From: an uncultured beta proteobacterium
GTDB lineage: Bacteria; Pseudomonadota; Gammaproteobacteria; Burkholderiales; Burkholderiaceae_C
DNA: 5,829 nucleotides
Reading direction: 5' to 3'
Assembly: GCA_903914985.1 (NCBI GenBank)
Contig: CAIWRE010000122.1
Location: 1-5,829, forward strand
Each line of letters opens with the position of its first letter. Within the stretch, counting starts at the first letter, position 1. A program made the translations under genes and the position numbers. Shown here in pieces: positions 1-5,575 of this stretch. The notes under the pieces were generated by a model. That model saw only the letters and a program-made list of their open reading frames with translations, was not told the DNA's origin and did no database searches.

Positions 1-276
1 GAAGAGTCCCCCGGCCAGACGGTCGAAGTGGACGGCAAGCTGTACAAAGAGTACTACGGCTCCGCCAGCGACTTCAACAAAGGCGAATACAAGCACGTGG
101 AAGGCAAGCGCATTTTGGAGGCCATCAAAGGCAAGCTCGCCGACACCTTGGTCGAGATGGAGCAAGACGTGCAAAGCTCTATCAGCTACGCCGGCGGCAC
201 CAAGCTCATGGACATTCGCAAGGTCAACTACGTGACCTTGGGCGGCGACAACGCCGGTGAACATCTGCTGATGTAA
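1..276 (+). CDS. guaC: GMP reductase, C-terminal 91 residues (5' end outside window)
   Basis: This is the 3' end of a gene read in frame from base 1 to a TAA stop. GMP reductase converts GMP to IMP with NADPH and release of ammonia, in cytosolic purine salvage. The visible part contains KEYYGSAS, then VEGKR, then QSSISYAGG, followed by a short tail ending GEHLLM. From memory this pattern matches the Firmicutes-type GMP reductases (Staphylococcus/Bacillus style). It differs from IMP dehydrogenase, which has a GLRxGMGY-type motif in this place, and from the E. coli type, which has a different tail. The family is about 325 residues, so roughly the last quarter is present. The catalytic cysteine loop lies upstream and cannot be checked. 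The next gene starts 14 bases after the stop on the same strand with no terminator between, so co-transcription is possible. A divergent IMP dehydrogenase relative is the main alternative. Confidence 0.85.
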   Translation, partial: EESPGQTVEVDGKLYKEYYGSASDFNKGEYKHVEGKRILEAIKGKLADTLVEMEQDVQSSISYAGGTKLMDIRKVNYVTLGGDNAGEHLLM

Positions 277-290
277 AGCGCAGCACAGCC

Positions 291-1160
291 ATGAACGTCG
301 CGGTACTCGGACTGGGCCTGATGGGCCTGCCCATGGCGCGACGCCTGTGCCAGGCCGGCCTGACCGTGCATGTGTGGAACCGCACCGCGTCCAAGGCAGC
401 ACCGTTGACCGCCTTGGGCGCCACGGCGCATGCCACCGCAGGGCAGGCTATGGCCCAGGCCGAGATCGTCATCACCATGCTGGAAGACGGCCAGGTAGTG
501 GAGGCTGTGCTGTTGGACCCGGCCCATCTCGCCGCACTTCGCCCGGGTACGCTGGTGGTGGACATGTCGTCCATCGCGCCCGCACAGGCGCGCGCCCACG
601 CGCAATCCCTGCAAGCGCGCGGGGTGCGTTACCTCGACGCCCCGGTGTCCGGCGGCACATTGGGTGCCGAGCAAGGCACGCTGGCCATCATGGTGGGGGG
701 CTTGCAAAAGGATTTGGACGATGCGGCCCCCGTGCTGCGCCACCTGGGGCGCACCACCCTGGTCGGACCGCACGGCTGTGGGCAATTAGCCAAGCTGGCC
801 AACCAGATGATTGTGGGCATCACCATAGGCGCAGTGGCCGAGGCGCTGTTGCTGTGCGAAAAAGGCGGCGCCGACATGGCCAAGGTGAAAGAGGCCATTA
901 CCGGCGGATTTGCTGACAGCCGCATCTTGCAGGTGCACGGCCAACGCATGGTGGAGCGCGACTTTGCACCGCGTGGCCGCATGAGCGTGCAGCTCAAAGA
1001 CATGCGCAACGCCATGGACACCGCCAGCGAGCTCGGTTTTACCGCACCGGTCACTGGCCTCTTGGAGCAACTGTATGCCGAGGCCAACAAAAACGGCCTG
1101 TCCGGGATGGATCAGGCCGCTTTGTTTGTCGAACTGGCCCGCCGCAACGGCATGGCCTGA
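291..1160 (+). CDS. NAD(P)-dependent beta-hydroxyacid dehydrogenase, tartronate-semialdehyde reductase-like
   Basis: A complete 289-residue protein, the usual family length. The enzymes oxidise or reduce 3-hydroxy acids such as 3-hydroxyisobutyrate or tartronate semialdehyde/glycerate in the cytosol. The N-terminal Rossmann fold begins with GLGLMG (residues 7-12). Arg31 in WNRT just after beta-2 favours NADP(H) over NAD(H), by inference. The substrate-binding signature DAPVSGG is at 116-122 and the catalytic lysine is Lys168 in GCGQLAKLANQM. Asn171-Gln172 replaces the Asn-Asn usual in 3-hydroxyisobutyrate dehydrogenases and, from memory, matches the KLANQ of E. coli GarR. KDMRNAMD (236-243) is the conserved C-terminal helical motif. 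The ATG follows guaC by 14 bases with only a weak ribosome site, consistent with coupling or read-through. The exact substrate cannot be read from sequence, so no symbol is given; 2-hydroxy-3-oxopropionate reductase is the best guess. Confidence 0.9.
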   Translation: MNVAVLGLGLMGLPMARRLCQAGLTVHVWNRTASKAAPLTALGATAHATAGQAMAQAEIVITMLEDGQVVEAVLLDPAHLAALRPGTLVVDMSSIAPAQARAHAQSLQARGVRYLDAPVSGGTLGAEQGTLAIMVGGLQKDLDDAAPVLRHLGRTTLVGPHGCGQLAKLANQMIVGITIGAVAEALLLCEKGGADMAKVKEAITGGFADSRILQVHGQRMVERDFAPRGRMSVQLKDMRNAMDTASELGFTAPVTGLLEQLYAEANKNGLSGMDQAALFVELARRNGMA

Positions 1161-1166
1161 TCAACG

Positions 1167-1185
1167 AATACGCTTGCGCGTACTT
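1167..1185 (-). terminator. Small hairpin in the convergent gap, possible 3' end of the helicase mRNA
   Basis: Inverted repeat TACGC/GCGTA (1169-1173 with 1178-1182), extended by two A-T pairs across a one-base bulge. On the minus strand the loop is GCAA, a GNRA-type tetraloop, and the stem begins inside the helicase TAA stop. Only a poor T-rich stretch (TTCGTT) follows. It could be a weak terminator or an mRNA 3'-end stabiliser. No better terminator is seen for either converging gene. Confidence 0.3.
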
Positions 1186-3088
1186 AGTCTGCGTTGCGCG
1201 TCGGGCGTTTTTTAGCGTCGCGCGGCACAAACACCTTGCCACCGTTACCGGGCTTGGCAAAGCCGGTGGGCTTGCCAAAGGCAGGCTTGCGGGCTGCAAA
1301 GTCACCACGCGGCGCACCGAAGTCACCACGGGGTGCATCGTTGCGGGGTGCAAAGTCAGCACGGGGAGCAAAGTCTCCGCGAGGTGCGAAATCACCACGT
1401 GGCGCGAAGTCGCCGCGGGGTGCGGCAGGTTTGTGGCCGGAGTTGAAGCGGTCGTTGAAACCACCTTTGCGCTCGTAGCTAAAGCCTTCACGCGCAGCAC
1501 CACTGAAGTCGCGGGAATTGCCGCCAAAGTCGCGGTTGCCACCTGCAGGCGGACGTCCGGCAAAACCACCCCGGTTGCCACCGAAGCCGCCTTCACGCGG
1601 GCCGTTGCTGAATTTGCGATCGCGGTCACCGCCGCCGTTGCGTCCGCCAAAGCCTGCGCTGGGGCGGGACTCGGGCATGCGCTGCTGCGGTTCCAAACCT
1701 GGCACCACGTCGGCCTTGATAGGCTGGCGGGTATAGGCTTCGATGTCAAAAATCTTGCGGCGGTCGCGCATTTCGGCAAAGGTGATGGCCAGGCCGTCAC
1801 GCCCTGCGCGACCGGTACGGCCGATGCGGTGGGTGTAGTCCTCTGCCTTCATGGGCAAACCGAAATTGAACACGTGGGTAATGGTGGGCACGTCAATGCC
1901 GCGCGCTGCCACGTCGGTGGCCACCAAAATTTGCACATGGCCTTGGCGCAGCGCCATCAGGCGGCGGTTGCGCAGGCCCTGGCTCAGGGCGCCGTGCAAG
2001 GCCACGGCGTCAAATCCGTCTTGTTGCAAGTCGTTGGCCAAGCCGTCGCACTCGATTTGGGTGCTGGCAAACACAATGGCCTGGTTGATGGTGGTGTCAC
2101 GCAGCCAGTGGTCCAGCAGCTTGCGTTTGTGCTGAGCGTTGTCGGCCCAAAACAGCACTTGCTTGATGTTGGCGTGCTTTTCTTGCGGGCTGTCGATGGT
2201 GATGCGCTGGGGTTCGCGCATCACGCGGGCAGCGAGTTGCTGAATGCGTGGCGCAAAGGTGGCGCTGAACATCATGGTTTGCTTGCGCTCGATGGTGAGC
2301 TGGTTGATCTCGGCCAAATCGTCCGAGAAGCCCAGGTCCAACATGCGGTCGGCTTCATCCACCACCAGGAACTGAACTTGGTCCAGTTTGATTTGCATGG
2401 AACGCTGCAGGTCCAGCAAACGACCTGGCGTGGCCACCACCAGGTTGGCGTTTTGCAGCTTGGCAATTTGCAACTGATAGGGCATGCCGCCCACGATGTT
2501 GGCAACACGCAAACCACGGCAATGCTGCACCAGGTCAATCGCGTCATGGGCCACTTGCTGGGCCAGTTCGCGCGTGGGGCAAACAATCAGTGCGCCAGGG
2601 GTAGGCGCCTTGAAGTTGCGGGGGTTGGTGGGATCTTTGCGCTTGGCACGCTTGGGGGGCGCTTCGCCTTTGGCAGTGGCTTCTGCCACCGCTTGCTCGT
2701 ATTCAAGGCGCTCGGCTTCTTCGGCGTCTGCCGCTTGCTTGAGCAAGGTGTGCAGCACGGGCAGCAAGAAGGCCGCAGTTTTGCCGCTGCCCGTTTGGCT
2801 GGAAACCATCAGGTCGATGAAGCTGGCTGCTTTGGCGCTCGATGCCGCAGAGGGCAAGGCCAGAGGAATCACCTTCATTTGCACAGCCGTAGGCTGGGTG
2901 TAGCCCAGGTCCTGGCAGGCCTGGACCAGCTCGGGGGCCAAAGCCAATTCCACAAAGCCGTTGGGCACTGCGGGTTCGGTCACTTCCGCCACGGTGGTGT
3001 CCACTGCAGCGGATTCCATGATGATGGAGGCCGTGGAAAGGTTTTCAGCAGGCGCGAATTCGCCCGTTACTTCAAAAGTATCAGTCAT
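1184..3088 (-). CDS. DEAD-box ATP-dependent RNA helicase (RhlE/SrmB type) with RG-rich repeat tail
   Basis: A 634-residue superfamily 2 helicase that uses ATP to unwind short RNA duplexes, typically in ribosome assembly, mRNA decay or cold adaptation. All core motifs are present: Q motif (Phe45 and GYTQPTAVQ 62-70), I SSQTGSGKT (96-104), Ia PTRELA (171-176), Ib TPGR (220-223), II DEAD (244-247), III SAT (275-277), V ATDVAARGID (390-399) and VI HRIGRTGRAGR (420-430). Two insertions stand out: about 9 residues before motif I and a charged segment at about 118-163 between I and Ia. After residue 470 the tail is Gly/Arg/Asn-rich, then has APRGDF repeats, then a Lys-rich end, as expected for nonspecific RNA binding. 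The ATG at 3088 was chosen. The frame stays open to a TTG at 3136 (650 residues), and an in-frame GTG at 3100 is also possible. The post-motif-VI stretch (QPIKADVVPGLEP) looks partly SrmB-like, so no symbol is assigned. Confidence 0.93.
   Translation of the reverse strand: MTDTFEVTGEFAPAENLSTASIIMESAAVDTTVAEVTEPAVPNGFVELALAPELVQACQDLGYTQPTAVQMKVIPLALPSAASSAKAASFIDLMVSSQTGSGKTAAFLLPVLHTLLKQAADAEEAERLEYEQAVAEATAKGEAPPKRAKRKDPTNPRNFKAPTPGALIVCPTRELAQQVAHDAIDLVQHCRGLRVANIVGGMPYQLQIAKLQNANLVVATPGRLLDLQRSMQIKLDQVQFLVVDEADRMLDLGFSDDLAEINQLTIERKQTMMFSATFAPRIQQLAARVMREPQRITIDSPQEKHANIKQVLFWADNAQHKRKLLDHWLRDTTINQAIVFASTQIECDGLANDLQQDGFDAVALHGALSQGLRNRRLMALRQGHVQILVATDVAARGIDVPTITHVFNFGLPMKAEDYTHRIGRTGRAGRDGLAITFAEMRDRRKIFDIEAYTRQPIKADVVPGLEPQQRMPESRPSAGFGGRNGGGDRDRKFSNGPREGGFGGNRGGFAGRPPAGGNRDFGGNSRDFSGAAREGFSYERKGGFNDRFNSGHKPAAPRGDFAPRGDFAPRGDFAPRADFAPRNDAPRGDFGAPRGDFAARKPAFGKPTGFAKPGNGGKVFVPRDAKKRPTRNAD
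1298..1423 (-). repeat. Seven tandem APRGDF-type hexapeptide units in the helicase tail
   Basis: Residues 556-597 consist of APRGDF three times, APRADF, the shortened APRND, APRGDF, a single Gly, and APRGDF. The DNA units are 18 bases (one is 15, plus a 3-base spacer). They differ mainly at third codon positions, for example GAAGTCGCC against GAAATCACC and AAAGTCTCC on the + strand. This suggests an old repeat kept at the protein level rather than a recent slippage expansion. Each unit offers an arginine and an aromatic residue, typical of disordered RNA-binding tails. Confidence 0.9.
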
Positions 3089-3105
3089 AGTTTTACTCAC
3101 ACGCG

Positions 3106-3223
3106 AACGCCACCCGGTTGGTGGGCGTTCCGTCAATGGTTAAAAAACATCAACCATCAAACGGAACCTGCTCTGACTCTGAAAAGAGTTCAATCAGCGC
3201 TGGGGGCCCATGTCGTGGGGCCC
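3106..3223 (-). promoter_or_regulatory. Structured 5' leader of the helicase mRNA: four consecutive inverted repeats
   Basis: In minus-strand order the repeats are as follows. (1) GGGCCC pairs with GGGCCC across 8 bases (3223-3204). (2) TGAACTCT pairs with AGAGTCA, with one bulged A and loop TTTC (3192-3174). (3) GTTCCGT pairs with ACGGAAC outside ATGGTT/AACCAT, closing a 10-base loop that ends in T6 (3167-3127). (4) AACGCC-C-ACC pairs with GGTGGCGTT (3129-3106). Repeat 4 shares three bases with repeat 3, so the two may compete. No stem is followed by a T-run, so these are not simple terminators. The last stem ends 17 bases before the ATG. The pairing is seen directly; a regulatory role is inferred. 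Confidence 0.5.
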
Positions 3224-3289
3224 GGTGAATGAAGGGAGATGTACAAAATTCGCTGCACGTATCACAACGTGTGTTCAGCGAAGCCCCCG

Positions 3290-3298
3290 ATTATGGCA
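3290..3298 (-). promoter_or_regulatory. Candidate extended -10 promoter for the helicase gene
   Basis: The minus strand reads TGCCATAAT, a TGn extended -10 with five of six bases matching TATAAT. No good -35 lies 17 bases upstream, which is acceptable for extended -10 promoters. Transcription would start near 3283, giving a leader of about 195 bases. An alternative is TTGCCA (3338-3333) spaced 17-18 bases from an A-rich GTAAAA. Confidence 0.35.
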
Positions 3299-3323
3299 CG
3301 CATTGGGGTTTTTACCTAATTTT

Positions 3324-3345
3324 TGTGAGAATTGGCAATTTCACA
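3324..3345. repeat. Inverted repeat spanning the orn stop codon
   Basis: TGTGA-AATT pairs with AATT-TCACA around a GCC/GGC loop with one unpaired base, giving nine base pairs. It includes the last bases of orn and its TGA. On the minus strand it is followed by an A-run rather than a T-run, so it does not look like an intrinsic terminator for orn. It could protect the 3' end of the orn mRNA. Confidence 0.35.
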
Positions 3346-3907
3346 GCTTCAAAAAGTGGGTGCGGTAATGCTCCAACTCATCGATGGACTCGTGCACATC
3401 GGCCAGTGCCGTGTGGCGCTGGTGCTTTTTGAAGGAGGCATAGACCTCCGGGCGCCAGCGCCGGCTGAGCTCTTTGAGCGTGCTCACGTCAAGATTGCGG
3501 TAGTGGAAAAACGCCTCGAGTTTGGGCATGTACTCCACCAAAAAACGGCGGTCCTGGCCAATGGTGTTGCCGCACAGCGGTGATGCGCCGGCGGGTACAA
3601 ATTGCGACAAAAACGCGATCAATTCAGACTCTGCCTGCGCTTCGGTGGTGGTGGACGCGCGGACCTTGTCAATCAAGCCACTTTTGCCGTGTGTGCCCTT
3701 GTTCCAATCGTCCATTTTACCGAGCTGTTCTTCGGTCTGGTGAATGACAAACACAGGGCCCTCGGTGCGGTTTTCCAAGAGAGGGCCGGTGACCACCACC
3801 GCGATTTCGATGATGCGGTCTTGCGTGGGGCTCAAACCGGTCATTTCGCAGTCAAGCCAGACCAGGTTTTTATCGGATTTGGGTAGGGGTACTTGTGTTT
3901 CAGTCAT
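3341..3907 (-). CDS. orn: Oligoribonuclease (DEDDh 3'-5' exonuclease)
   Basis: A complete 188-residue protein. Orn degrades 2-5 nucleotide RNAs, and pGpG from cyclic-di-GMP breakdown, to mononucleotides in the cytosol. It is essential in several proteobacteria. The full DEDDh set is visible: Asp19 and Glu21 in WLDCEMTGL, Asp119 in GNTIGQDRRFL, and His165 with Asp170 in HTALAD. The spacing equals E. coli Orn shifted by seven residues, because the N-terminus here is slightly longer. The ATG at 3907 is preceded by GACAATTGCCGG with no Shine-Dalgarno sequence. The gene is divergent from the M48 protease with a 34-base spacer. Its 3' end faces the helicase leader on the same strand, so read-through into the helicase cannot be excluded. 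Confidence 0.97.
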   Translation of the reverse strand: MTETQVPLPKSDKNLVWLDCEMTGLSPTQDRIIEIAVVVTGPLLENRTEGPVFVIHQTEEQLGKMDDWNKGTHGKSGLIDKVRASTTTEAQAESELIAFLSQFVPAGASPLCGNTIGQDRRFLVEYMPKLEAFFHYRNLDVSTLKELSRRWRPEVYASFKKHQRHTALADVHESIDELEHYRTHFLKL

Positions 3908-3913
3908 CCGGCA

Positions 3914-3942
3914 ATTGTCACCGATGGCCTAAACTCACCCAA
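3914..3942 (-). promoter_or_regulatory. Candidate orn promoter, possibly giving a leaderless mRNA
   Basis: On the minus strand TTGGGT (3942-3937), a 17-base spacer and GACAAT (3919-3914) fall just before the orn ATG. Six bases separate the -10 from the start codon, so transcription would begin at or next to the A of ATG. The -35 matches only TTG of the consensus. Weak, inferred evidence. Confidence 0.25.
3930..3935 (+). promoter_or_regulatory. Candidate -10 of the M48 protease operon, possibly leaderless
   Basis: TAAACT (four of six bases of TATAAT) ends six bases before the ATG at 3942, so the transcript would start at the start codon. No recognisable -35 is found 16-18 bases upstream, and no Shine-Dalgarno sequence precedes the ATG. 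A promoter further upstream inside orn is equally possible. Confidence 0.2.
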
Positions 3943-5228
3943 TGAACGACGCTTTTGCAAATCCCTCCAATCTGTTCTCGCTGGTCTTTGCCGCTGCGCT
4001 AGTCTGCGGCCTGGCACTGAAGTTTTGGCTGGCCACCCGCCAGGTCAAGCACGTACTGGCGCACCGCAGTGCGGTCCCCGGCGTTTTTGCGGACCGCATT
4101 GCGTTGGCCGCGCACCAAAAGGCCGCCGATTACACCGTGACCAAGACGCGCTTTGGCATGCTGGAGCTGGCCTGGGGCGTTGCAGTGACGCTGGGTTGGA
4201 CGCTCTTGGGCGGCCTGGATGTATTGAACAGCGCAGTGACCCGGCTATGGGGCCAGGGGCTGCTACCGCAGGCCGGGTTGATCGGTTTGTTTATCGCCAT
4301 CAATGCGGTGATCGACATACCGTTTAGCCTGTACGGCACTTTTGTGATTGAGAAGAACTTTGGCTTCAACAAAACCACGCCCCAGCTGTGGTTGCAAGAC
4401 CTGGCCAAATCGCTGGTGTTAGGCCTTTTGATCGGCACGCCACTGTTGCTTTTGGTGTTGTGGCTTATGGGTGTCGCAGGGGCTACCTGGTGGGTTTGGA
4501 CCTGGGGCGTGTGGATGGGCTTTAACGTGCTGGCCATGCTGATTTACCCCACATGGATCGCCCCGTGGTTCAACAAGTTTCAGCCTTTGCAGGACGAAGC
4601 ATTGGCAACACGGGTGCAAGCGCTTATGCAGCGCTGCGGGTTCAAAGCGCAAGGCTTTTATGTCATGGACGGCAGCAAACGCAGTGCGCATGCCAATGCC
4701 TACTTCACCGGCTTCGGCGCCTCCAAGCGGGTGGTGTTTTATGACACCTTGCTCGAGCGCCTGAACGCTGACGAAGTGGACGCGGTGCTGGCCCACGAGC
4801 TGGGCCACTATGCCCATCGCCACATTCAAAAACGCGTGGTCTCGCTCTTTGCTTTAAGCCTGCTGGGTTTTGCGCTGTTGGGGTGGTTGTGCACCCAGGT
4901 TTGGTTTTACACCGGTCTGGGCGTGCTGCCCCATTTGCACGGCTCGAACGACGCGCTGGCCCTGCTCTTGTTCATGCTGGCATTGCCGCCGTTCACGGCG
5001 TTCATCGGGCCGATTTTTTCGGGCTTGTCGCGGCGCGACGAGTTTCAAGCCGATGCTTATGCAGTCAATAAATCCAGCGGCACGCACCTCGCGTCCGCGC
5101 TGCTCAAGCTCTATGAGGACAACGCGTCCACCCTCACACCCGACCCCTGGTATGTGCGCTTTTACTACTCGCATCCACCCGCCTTGCAGCGCCTGAGCCG
5201 CATGCAGCCGGAAGTGTCACCGGCATGA
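3942..5228 (+). CDS. M48 family membrane metalloprotease, Ste24/CAAX protease 1-like
   Basis: A 428-residue integral inner-membrane zinc endopeptidase. Hydrophobic segments lie near residues 10-30, 72-92, 110-130, 155-178, 182-203, 298-325 and 335-358, with no separate signal peptide. The N-terminal M48_N-type domain carries the characteristic EKNFGFNKTT (137-146). The peptidase domain has SKRSAHANAYFTGFG (245-259), the zinc motif HELGH (285-289, catalytic Glu286) and the downstream ExxxD with third ligand Glu367 in DEFQADAYA (366-374). Eukaryotic Ste24 trims prenylated CAAX proteins. Bacteria have no such substrates, so membrane protein quality control is the likely role, by analogy with HtpX. 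The length and full motif set indicate an intact enzyme. Its TGA overlaps the next gene's ATG by four bases (ATGA), indicating translational coupling. Confidence 0.95.
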   Translation: MNDAFANPSNLFSLVFAAALVCGLALKFWLATRQVKHVLAHRSAVPGVFADRIALAAHQKAADYTVTKTRFGMLELAWGVAVTLGWTLLGGLDVLNSAVTRLWGQGLLPQAGLIGLFIAINAVIDIPFSLYGTFVIEKNFGFNKTTPQLWLQDLAKSLVLGLLIGTPLLLLVLWLMGVAGATWWVWTWGVWMGFNVLAMLIYPTWIAPWFNKFQPLQDEALATRVQALMQRCGFKAQGFYVMDGSKRSAHANAYFTGFGASKRVVFYDTLLERLNADEVDAVLAHELGHYAHRHIQKRVVSLFALSLLGFALLGWLCTQVWFYTGLGVLPHLHGSNDALALLLFMLALPPFTAFIGPIFSGLSRRDEFQADAYAVNKSSGTHLASALLKLYEDNASTLTPDPWYVRFYYSHPPALQRLSRMQPEVSPA

Positions 5229-5575
5229 GCGTCCCCACTCCCCGCCCTGTGCGCACCGCCCTCTCGGCGCCGCAAATCGTGTTCAAGCTGGCACAGTCGC
5301 AGGACTGGCGCCTGTTTGGTGACGGTGAGAATCTGGCAATTGAAAAAACCTTCCGCTTCGCGAGCTATTTGCATACCTTGTCATTTGTGAACGCGGTTGC
5401 ATTTCTGGCCGAACAACACGACCACCATCCCGACATGCAACTGGCGTATCGCAGCTGCAGCGTGCGCTGGCGCAGCCACGATGTCAAAGGCATCAGCGCC
5501 AAAGACTTTGAGTGCGCAGGCCTGGTCGATGCACTGATGGGCGAGAGCGCGCAGTCTGGGCAAAGCCTTGGCTGA
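5225..5575 (+). CDS. phhB: 4a-hydroxytetrahydrobiopterin dehydratase (pterin-4a-carbinolamine dehydratase)
   Basis: A 116-residue cytosolic enzyme that dehydrates 4a-hydroxytetrahydropterin to quinonoid dihydropterin, recycling the cofactor of aromatic amino acid hydroxylases. The family signature is visible: Trp28 in the early DWRLF segment, the substrate-pocket His67-His68-Pro69 (HDHHPD) and His85 in SHDVKG. The 17-residue gap between the second and third histidine equals that in the human enzyme. The first 15 residues are Pro-rich and lie outside the conserved domain. Even so, the ATG overlapping the protease stop is the most natural start, with GGAAG about 10-14 bases before it. No phenylalanine hydroxylase gene is visible beside it, so its partner is elsewhere or it serves another role. 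The symbol follows the pseudomonad name. Confidence 0.9.
   Translation: MSVPTPRPVRTALSAPQIVFKLAQSQDWRLFGDGENLAIEKTFRFASYLHTLSFVNAVAFLAEQHDHHPDMQLAYRSCSVRWRSHDVKGISAKDFECAGLVDALMGESAQSGQSLG

Noticed and set aside
228..785. A 185-codon minus-strand frame, and neighbouring ones, opposite the dehydrogenase
   Set aside because: Shadow of the GC-rich dehydrogenase gene; no motif, no ribosome site, and composition dominated by His, Arg and Gly.
1208..1213. A T6 run on the + strand as terminator of the dehydrogenase gene
   Set aside because: No GC-rich stem of useful length precedes it, and it encodes the Lys-Lys of the helicase C-terminus.
1051..1800. A 249-codon minus-strand frame overlapping the helicase tail and the dehydrogenase end
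   Set aside because: It is a low-complexity Ala/Thr/Val/Pro translation of the Gly/Arg-rich repeat DNA in another frame, and it crosses two well-supported genes.
3127..3167. The long inverted repeat as an intrinsic terminator
   Set aside because: The only T-run is in the loop; neither strand has a T-run after the stem, so it does not fit a Rho-independent terminator.
1433..3232. A 599-codon open frame on the + strand antisense to the helicase
   Set aside because: It mirrors the helicase codon pattern: high G+C third positions suppress stops in the opposite frame. The product is rich in His, Gly and Gln with no recognisable domain, while the helicase strand has every family motif.
3324..3345. 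TGTGA...TCACA resembling a CRP/FNR-type operator
   Set aside because: The half-sites are 12 bases apart rather than 6, and the inner AATT/AATT pairing makes an RNA hairpin a simpler explanation.
3229..3432. A 67-codon + strand frame starting in the helicase leader
   Set aside because: It runs into the orn gene on the opposite strand, has no recognisable domain, and its start lies in the inverted-repeat region. Nothing supports expression.
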